A DNA stretch of 11,171 nt from Bacillota bacterium (GTDB lineage Bacteria; Bacillota; Bacilli; Alicyclobacillales; SLC66), in assembly GCA_021820825.1 (NCBI GenBank), contig JAKADD010000045.1, forward strand, positions 1 to 11,171, given 5' to 3'. Of this stretch, positions 6,297 to 11,171 are shown one piece after another. The stretch's first letter is position 1; each line of letters opens with the position of its first letter. Under the pieces are notes generated by a model. That model had not been told where the DNA came from. It ran no database searches and saw nothing but the letters and a program-made list of their open reading frames with translations. A program made the position numbers and the translations under genes.

Positions 6297-6342
6297 ATGT
6301 AACGTCGCAATGACCTTGGAGAGATAAACCGGAGGTGAGATC

Positions 6343-7125
6343 ATGACGATGACACGGGCCGGCTTTCCTCTGTATCTACAGTTGAAATCGTGGCTGCTGG
6401 AAAGGATCGCGTCCAACGAATGGCCTGAAGGCACCATGATTCCAACTGAACAGGAACTGATGTCGGCCCACGGCGTCTCACGCACCACAGTGCGGCAAGC
6501 CGTCCTGGATCTTGTGGCTTCCGGCGACCTCATCAGACGCCAGGGGCGCGGTACGTTTGTAGCCAGACCGGAACATCTTCTGTCTTCCTCGCCGCTGTAC
6601 GGTTTCAAGGAAGAGTTGGATTTTCTTGGGCATCAAGTTTATCTGATTGATTTAAAGGTTGACATTATTGCGGCAGACATCGCCGCCGCAACCCATCTTC
6701 GCATCCCGGTCTCGACGCCCGTCCTTAGAGTGACCCGCACCATTGGAGAACACGGAGAACCGATTTTCACTGACGAAAGCTATCTGCCACAGAACATGCG
6801 CCAGTTTTTGTCTGAGGAACTGCTCAGGCATTCGCCGATTTATGCAGTCCTGGAAGCAGAAGGCGTAACCATCGCGTCTGGGGAGCAGGTCATCCGCGCT
6901 GAGGCGGCGACGCCGGACATTGTCCACAAACTCGGATGTTCGCTCGGCAGCCCCATCATCCAGATTACACGCACGACCAGAGACCGCAGTGGCCACCCTA
7001 TCGAATTCTCCGTGGCGAGTTATCGCGGCGATGCTTACGAATACAGGGTGCGTTTGACCAGAAAAGCCATTCCAGACTCGTTAAAGGGGGGATCCCAAGC
7101 GGATCAGCTTGGGTCAACACCATGA
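6343..7125 (+). CDS. GntR-family regulator, HutC subfamily (UTRA domain)
   Basis: This 260-residue DNA-binding protein has an N-terminal winged helix-turn-helix (about 8-76; IPTEQELMSAHGVSRTTVRQA and wing RRQGRGTFV) and a UTRA effector domain (about 95-240) with the typical PIFTDESYLP and PIEFSVASYRGD stretches. The ATG at 6343 has a near-ideal GGAGGTGA 4 bases upstream. The stop codon overlaps the start of the drug exporter gene as ATGA (7122-7125), so the pair is one operon and the regulator most likely controls the exporter and itself. HutC relatives sense sugars, phosphorylated sugars, fatty acids or histidine intermediates; the ligand here is unknown. The UTRA regulator paired with a DHA2 exporter, rather than a catabolic gene, hints at a toxic metabolite or drug ligand (inference). 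Confidence 0.95.
   Translation: MTMTRAGFPLYLQLKSWLLERIASNEWPEGTMIPTEQELMSAHGVSRTTVRQAVLDLVASGDLIRRQGRGTFVARPEHLLSSSPLYGFKEELDFLGHQVYLIDLKVDIIAADIAAATHLRIPVSTPVLRVTRTIGEHGEPIFTDESYLPQNMRQFLSEELLRHSPIYAVLEAEGVTIASGEQVIRAEAATPDIVHKLGCSLGSPIIQITRTTRDRSGHPIEFSVASYRGDAYEYRVRLTRKAIPDSLKGGSQADQLGSTP
7086..7121 (+). promoter_or_regulatory. SD-hairpin-start arrangement before the exporter ATG
   Basis: A GGGGGG tract (7086-7091) is followed by a 7-bp stem CCCAAGC/GCTTGGG (7094-7100 and 7107-7113) with a 6-base loop, then 8 bases to the ATG at 7122. No other ribosome site is near the ATG. If the stem forms, the G tract is brought to an effective distance of about 10 bases. The alternative is simple coupling to the upstream gene through ATGA. 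Confidence 0.45.
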
Positions 7126-8615
7126 ATGACCATTCCAGTACACTGAAACATGCCTTGCCATTATCATTTTTTACAGAAAAGAATAATTATCACTGGTTTG
7201 TTGTGGCGACTGTGTGTATCGGGGCGTTTATGGCCGCTCTTGACGGCAGCATCATCACCGTGGCGCTCCCAACGATTGACCAGCAATTTAACGTCAACGT
7301 GAGTGCCAGCGCCTGGGTCGCCCTCGCCTATTTACTGACGCTCACCGCACTGCTCGCCATGTTTGGCAGAATCGCCGACATCGTAGGCAGAAGACCCTTA
7401 TATACCATTGGATTTACCGTGTTTATTATTGGATCGGCGCTCTGCGGAGCAGCCCCCACCCTTGGCTTTCTAATTGCATCGCGGGTTCTGCAAGGCATTG
7501 GCGCCACAATGCTGCAGGCAAACAGCGTGGCGATCGTCACTGCCGCCGTTCCGGAAAAAGTGCGCGGAAAAGCAATTGGGATTCAGGGCTCCGCCCTGGC
7601 TGTGGGCCTGTCCCTTGGCCCGGCGATCGGCGGTCTGCTGATCGGAGTTTTCGGCTGGCGCTCCATCTTCTATGTAAATGTGCCGGTCGGCATTATCGGC
7701 ACGACGCTGGCGGCCATGATTCTTCCCCGCGACAAGCAGTTGGCAGCATCCACAGCAGAACTGTGGAAAAAATTCGATTTTCTAGGAGCCGCCATTTTGG
7801 CAGCCAGTCTTGTGCTGTTGCTGCTCGGGCTGAATCAGGGGAATAATCAGGGATGGGCATCGCCTGTGATTCTTGGCTATTTTGTGGTTGGCATAGCTCT
7901 TGCGTTCCTGTTTGTCCTGCAAGAAAAACGGCACTCTTCACCACTGATTGACCTGGGCCTGTTCAGAATCCCCCAACTTACATGGGGCAACATCACCGGT
8001 TCACTGTCCTATGGGATTATGTATGGCGTACTCTACATCATCCCCTATTTTTTTGAACTCGTGCTCAAGAAACCGTCATCGCAGTCGGGCCTCCTGACCA
8101 CTCCCCTGCCAATCGGGATGATGTTGCTGACGCCTATAGCCGGCACCCTCGCCGACAAACTGGGATCCAAGATCCCCACCGTCGCGGGAATGGCCATTGC
8201 CACGCTGGGAACGGGGTTGCTCGTCTTTATCAATGATCAAACAGGACTTCCGTACATTATCGTCGCGCTGTTCTTTGTCGGTGTGGGCATGGGCGTTTTC
8301 ACTCCGCCCAACAACAGTTCCGTGATGGGAAGCACCCCCCGCGATCAGTTGGGCGTATCTTCGGGTATGTTGAATATGGCTCGGTCACTCGGTCAGAGTG
8401 TCGGAATCGCCTACGCGTTCGCCATTTTTCAGGGTGTCATTCTGATTTACCACTTTACGCCGCACAACTCTCCTCCCGCACCGCTGATCAGCGGATTTCA
8501 CTGGACATTCATTGGCGTTTCACTGTTTGGCGTGATCGCCTTGCTCATTTCGCTGTTTCGTGGCAATGTAGAGAAAGTCAAACTGCCTGACGAGATCAGC
8601 ATGATCGATGTGTAA
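7122..8615 (+). CDS. DHA2-family (QacA/EmrB-type) MFS drug:H+ exporter
   Basis: This 497-residue inner membrane transporter has the length and hydrophobic pattern of 14-span DHA2 exporters. Motifs visible are LDGSIITVALPTI in the first span with Asp41 (motif D1), GRIADIVGRRPL at about 82-93 (motif A), and the antiporter motif C region ALAVGLSLGPAIGG followed by WRSIFYVNVPVG. The start at 7122 overlaps the regulator's stop codon, and the protein then begins directly with a short polar N-terminus before span 1; an earlier in-frame start at 6936 would lie wholly inside the regulator gene and is not credible. It uses the proton gradient to expel amphipathic or cationic compounds by family knowledge. 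Substrates cannot be predicted from the sequence alone. Confidence 0.95.
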   Translation: MNDHSSTLKHALPLSFFTEKNNYHWFVVATVCIGAFMAALDGSIITVALPTIDQQFNVNVSASAWVALAYLLTLTALLAMFGRIADIVGRRPLYTIGFTVFIIGSALCGAAPTLGFLIASRVLQGIGATMLQANSVAIVTAAVPEKVRGKAIGIQGSALAVGLSLGPAIGGLLIGVFGWRSIFYVNVPVGIIGTTLAAMILPRDKQLAASTAELWKKFDFLGAAILAASLVLLLLGLNQGNNQGWASPVILGYFVVGIALAFLFVLQEKRHSSPLIDLGLFRIPQLTWGNITGSLSYGIMYGVLYIIPYFFELVLKKPSSQSGLLTTPLPIGMMLLTPIAGTLADKLGSKIPTVAGMAIATLGTGLLVFINDQTGLPYIIVALFFVGVGMGVFTPPNNSSVMGSTPRDQLGVSSGMLNMARSLGQSVGIAYAFAIFQGVILIYHFTPHNSPPAPLISGFHWTFIGVSLFGVIALLISLFRGNVEKVKLPDEISMIDV

Positions 8616-8652
8616 GACCGCGCCATGAATCTGCCCCGAGGGAGGAACCGGC

Positions 8653-9597
8653 ATGCCGTCAACCAATTCGGGCGGCGACCCGAGAAAGACCAAGTGGAAA
8701 AAAACGCTGTCCTGGCTTGTACTGTTGATCATTGCGGGAATTCTCATTACGATTCTGGTGGGTCCCGGAGCTGGTCTGCTCAAAAATGTGCCGCTCGGAT
8801 TTGTGCAGATTTTCCGTTTGGCGCTCGTTTTGACAATCGGTTTCGTCGTTTCGAAGGTTCTGGAAGGGCATGTGTTTCGCCTGTCCGTGGACAGACTCGG
8901 ACCGCAATCGGCGACAACTGTCCGTTACGCGACACGCCTGCTGCTCTACGTGTTGGTCGCGCTCGCCGCCTTGGGCGCGGTGGGCGTCGGCCTTTCCAGC
9001 GTTGTCTTTGGCGGCGCCTTTTTGACTGTCATCATAGGACTCGCAGGACAGACGATGTTTTCGAACCTGATCGCAGGGATATGGATCGTGATTTTTCATC
9101 CGTTTCGCGTGGGCGATTCGATTTCATTCATCACCTGGCAGTATCCAATTCTGATGCCCAGTTTTCCACACGAAGCCATGCGCCCCATTTATTCTGGCCG
9201 TGTAAAGGACATTAACCTCATGTACACACTGCTCGAAACGCCCGAAGAATATCCCCAGGTAATCCCAAACGGCATTCTCGTGCAGGCCATCATCGAAAAT
9301 CGGTCCAGGTACAGTTCGCACCTTTTGCGCGTGCGCTTTGATGTGTCTTACGACTATGATCCGAGCGTCCTGGTTGAACACCTTACAGAAGCCCTCGCGC
9401 ATGAGTTCCCGTCGCAAGGCGCGCCCGGTCCAAAAGTTATGGTGGCTGACCTGTACCCCGCCGCCTATTCGGTCGTTGTCACTCTGCAGGTGTTCGATCG
9501 CGACGACAACGCCCGCCACCGGGTGCTGACACAGGCGGCAAAGGCCATGCAAAATCTGCGCGCGCCGGCATCCCGCGACCAGCGCGCCGCCGATTGA
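8653..9597 (+). CDS. MscS-family small-conductance mechanosensitive channel
   Basis: This 314-residue membrane protein has about four hydrophobic segments (about 20-38, 50-70, 92-117 and the pore helix at 118-145) and a C-terminal cytoplasmic beta/alpha domain. The pore helix shows the Gly/Ala-rich pattern FGGAFLTVIIGLAGQTMFSNL, followed by IFHPFRVGD, the family signature. The beta domain then carries an insert at about 161-180 (TWQYPILMPSFPHEAMRPIY) between VGDSIS and the usual G-V-K-D-I strand, before VIPNGILVQAIIENRSR. The ATG at 8653 follows GGGAGG by 7 bases and lies 37 bases after the exporter, so it may be in the same transcript. It would release solutes upon hypo-osmotic shock. The cytoplasmic end is rather short. 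Confidence 0.93.
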   Translation: MPSTNSGGDPRKTKWKKTLSWLVLLIIAGILITILVGPGAGLLKNVPLGFVQIFRLALVLTIGFVVSKVLEGHVFRLSVDRLGPQSATTVRYATRLLLYVLVALAALGAVGVGLSSVVFGGAFLTVIIGLAGQTMFSNLIAGIWIVIFHPFRVGDSISFITWQYPILMPSFPHEAMRPIYSGRVKDINLMYTLLETPEEYPQVIPNGILVQAIIENRSRYSSHLLRVRFDVSYDYDPSVLVEHLTEALAHEFPSQGAPGPKVMVADLYPAAYSVVVTLQVFDRDDNARHRVLTQAAKAMQNLRAPASRDQRAAD

Positions 9598-9619
9598 CGG
9601 CCAGCGCAAAACCACCTTT

Positions 9620-9646
9620 CTGCCAAGAGCGGAATCACTCTGGCAG
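9620..9646 (+). other. Imperfect hairpin after the mechanosensitive channel gene
   Basis: CTGCCAAGAG pairs with CTCTGGCAG as nine base pairs with one bulged A and an 8-base loop. GCGCCCAAC follows, with no T-run, so intrinsic termination is weakly supported. It lies 23 bases after the stop and may instead protect the mRNA 3' end. Confidence 0.4.
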
Positions 9647-9668
9647 GCGCCCAACAGACACTCACTCT

Positions 9669-9698
9669 TTGACAGTATGTAGAAATATACGGTAGACT
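9669..9698 (+). promoter_or_regulatory. Near-consensus sigma-A promoter of the phospholipase D-family gene
   Basis: TTGACA (9669-9674, perfect) and TAGACT (9693-9698, four of six) lie 18 bases apart. The transcript should start near 9705, which rules out the GTG start at 9700 and supports the ATG at 9736. This shows the gene is separately transcribed from the channel upstream. Confidence 0.75.
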
Positions 9699-9735
9699 GG
9701 TGTGGTTCAGGATTGCGTTAAGGAGCGATGACAAC

Positions 9736-10962
9736 ATGTCTCTCACGGCGCGCCTCGAAGACGGTTTTTTTATGGCTGTCGCCATCATCCTGGCTCTCCA
9801 GATCATCGTTGTTGCAAGTTCGGCCTTCAGCACACGCTTTCGGCGCCGTCGGGCCAGCGTCACTCTGGGGCACCTGCGCCTTCCCGAGATCGCCATTGGA
9901 CAGAGTCGTGTGCAGGTCTATACGTATGGCGTCACCCTGTATCAATCGATGCTCGCCGATATTCGGGCGGCAAATGATTCCATTTGCATTGAATCATTCA
10001 TATGGAAAGGAGACACAATCGGATCCGAAATCAAGGAGGCAATCTTGCTAAAAGCACAGGATGGCGTTCAGGTGTACGCCATCTTCGATGATTTTTCCAA
10101 TCTTGTGGTGCCGCGGGAATTCAAAAAATTCCCTTCGCCGATCAACCTGCTCCGATACAGGGCGTGGCTGCGCCTCTGGGATGTTTTTGATCCCCGCAAT
10201 CTTGCCCGCGACCACCGCAAACTGCTGGTGATCGACGGAAAAATCGGGTACAGCGGCGGCTATAACATCGGTGACCTGTACGGAGCGAAGTGGCGGGACA
10301 CGCATGTTCGAATCGAAGGAGACGCCGCCAGGAATCTCTATTCTTCGTTTGTCGACTTCTGGAATGAACATGTTGATGGACAGCGACAGTTGCCGAAACC
10401 ATCAGCGTCTCTCCTGCCTCACATGAGACTGTATGCGAATGACCCCAAACGACTCATGTTTCCTATCCGTTCCATGTATATAGAGGCGATCGACCTTGCA
10501 AAAGAACGCGTGCTCCTGACCACGCCCTATTTTATTCCGGATCGTCACGTCCTCAGTTCGCTGATTCTCGCTGCCCGGCGCGGCGTCGATGTGCGCCTCA
10601 TGGTGCCGGAAGAATCCAATCATCTGCTGGCCGACTGGCTGGCGCGGACCTATTTCACCGAGTGTCTGCGGCAGGGAATTCGCATTTTTTTATACCAGGC
10701 CGCCATGATCCACGCAAAAACGGCGACGATCGATGGCGCCTGGACAACCGTGGGTACAGCTAACCTTGATCGGCTCAGCCTGGTAGGCAATTACGAGCTC
10801 AACATCGAATTTGTTCACCCTGCCATGGCCCAGCAAATGGAACAGGTGTTTTTCGACGATCTGCAACACTGTCGCGAACTGCGCCTTGACGAATGGCTGA
10901 GGCGTCCATTGGCGCAAAAACTTGGAGAGCTTGTGCTGTCGCCCCTTTGGCCATTTCTATAA
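9736..10962 (+). CDS. Phospholipase D-family protein, cardiolipin synthase-like
   Basis: This 408-residue protein has one N-terminal membrane span (about 11-31) and two PLD catalytic modules. The first HKD motif is His160-x-Lys162-x4-Asp167 followed by SGGYNIGD; the second is His326-x-Lys328-x4-Asp333 followed by GTANLD. Both are intact, and RDTHVRIEG (about 187-195) is typical of bacterial cardiolipin synthases. It is shorter than the two-span Cls enzymes and matches the size of the one-span YwjE type. It most likely joins two phosphatidylglycerols, or related lipids, into cardiolipin at the membrane. The ATG at 9736 has AGGAG 10 bases upstream. It faces a fumarase gene with only 2 bases between their stop codons. 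Another phospholipid transferase of the same superfamily is possible. Confidence 0.9.
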   Translation: MSLTARLEDGFFMAVAIILALQIIVVASSAFSTRFRRRRASVTLGHLRLPEIAIGQSRVQVYTYGVTLYQSMLADIRAANDSICIESFIWKGDTIGSEIKEAILLKAQDGVQVYAIFDDFSNLVVPREFKKFPSPINLLRYRAWLRLWDVFDPRNLARDHRKLLVIDGKIGYSGGYNIGDLYGAKWRDTHVRIEGDAARNLYSSFVDFWNEHVDGQRQLPKPSASLLPHMRLYANDPKRLMFPIRSMYIEAIDLAKERVLLTTPYFIPDRHVLSSLILAARRGVDVRLMVPEESNHLLADWLARTYFTECLRQGIRIFLYQAAMIHAKTATIDGAWTTVGTANLDRLSLVGNYELNIEFVHPAMAQQMEQVFFDDLQHCRELRLDEWLRRPLAQKLGELVLSPLWPFL

Positions 10963-10964
10963 GA

Positions 10965-11171
10965 CTAACTGAACACGGGTTCCGCAAACGCCTCCAGTTT
11001 TTTCTTTGAACTGTTCAGCACATCCGCGTGCAGACTGTTGCCATGCGCGTCCATGGTGACGATGGCCGGAAAGCCCCTGACCTGCAGATGCCACATGGCT
11101 TCGGGAATGCCGAACTCATCCAGGAAATGAACCCCCTCGACGTCAGTCACGCAATGAGCGTAGTACTGCGC
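10965..11171 (-). CDS. Class I fumarate hydratase, C-terminal 68 residues (cut by window end)
   Basis: Only the end of the gene is present: the frame is open to the window edge, reading AQYYAHCVTDVEGVHFLDEF and continuing through GIPEAMWHLQV, FPAIVTMDAHGNSLHADV and a stop at 10965-10967. This is the end of the fumerase C-terminal (beta) domain of the Fe-S-dependent class I fumarases, which interconvert fumarate and malate in the citric acid cycle. A tartrate dehydratase of the same superfamily cannot be fully excluded from the fragment. The family holds an oxygen-sensitive 4Fe-4S cluster, a second Fe-S enzyme in this window. No terminator separates it from the convergent phospholipase D-family gene. 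Confidence 0.87.
   Translation of the reverse strand, partial: AQYYAHCVTDVEGVHFLDEFGIPEAMWHLQVRGFPAIVTMDAHGNSLHADVLNSSKKKLEAFAEPVFS

Noticed and set aside
5856..6608. 250-residue minus-strand frame opposite the small membrane protein and regulator genes
   Set aside because: Its sequence shows no domain and it covers two promoters, a terminator and the start of a secure regulator gene.
6936..7121. N-terminal extension of the exporter from 6936
   Set aside because: The extension lies inside the regulator gene in another frame, is not hydrophobic and has no membrane-protein character; the ATGA overlap at 7122 is a typical operon junction.
8625..9215. 196-residue plus-strand frame overlapping the MscS-type gene
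   Set aside because: It is Arg-rich and without domain sense, typical of a shadow frame; the overlapping frame is a clear channel protein with a strong ribosome site.
9620..9646. Full intrinsic terminator between the channel and phospholipase D-family genes
   Set aside because: The stem has a bulge and no T-run follows, so it is listed only as a hairpin.
1..11171. Mobile element, CRISPR, tRNA or defence system
   Set aside because: I saw no transposase or integrase, no regularly spaced direct repeats and no recognisable tRNA or rRNA segment; gene order and base use look like ordinary chromosome.

Overview
The window looks like a stretch of chromosome from a moderately GC-rich low-temperature-unspecified member of the Bacillota, class Bacilli (inference). 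The evidence is strong GGAGG-type ribosome binding sites, a close match to the Bacillus YetJ calcium-leak protein including its functional residue numbering, an M29 aminopeptidase, GntR regulators, a QacA/EmrB-type exporter and a class I fumarase. An Alicyclobacillaceae-like relative is possible but cannot be proved from this window. Every gene except the two cut by the window edges is intact, and no mobile element, tRNA, rRNA or CRISPR array was seen. No stretch above 300 bases lacks a gene.

Minus strand, right to left, first group (5863 to 3289): an M29 aminopeptidase from its own promoter, then mutY (adenine glycosylase, an Fe-S protein), then 16 bases later a small A-type Fe-S carrier (HesB/IscA-like) gene. 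This last gene is the highlight. It reads through one in-frame TGA (3481-3483) that sits exactly where the family has its first conserved cysteine, and a hairpin with bacterial SECIS geometry follows the TGA. It is therefore probably a 101-residue selenoprotein, which a conventional gene caller would miss or cut to a 61-residue fragment.

Minus strand, second group (3258 to 1): a good promoter drives a YetJ/Bax-inhibitor-1 calcium-leak protein, an FCD-type GntR regulator 9 bases downstream, then an OmpR-type response regulator and its sensor kinase (cut by the window start). A 20-bp perfect inverted repeat with a 31-base loop lies between the response regulator and kinase genes. The arrangement suggests one envelope or ion-stress unit with two regulatory proteins.

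Plus strand (6010 to 10962): a 62-residue single-span membrane protein ending in a hairpin; a HutC-type GntR repressor with an operator-like palindrome at its promoter, overlapping by ATGA with a DHA2 drug exporter (a regulator-pump pair); an MscS-type channel with an unusual insert; and, from a near-consensus promoter, a phospholipase D/cardiolipin-synthase-type enzyme. It runs convergently, with 2 bases between, into the 3' end of a class I fumarase gene on the minus strand at the window's right edge.
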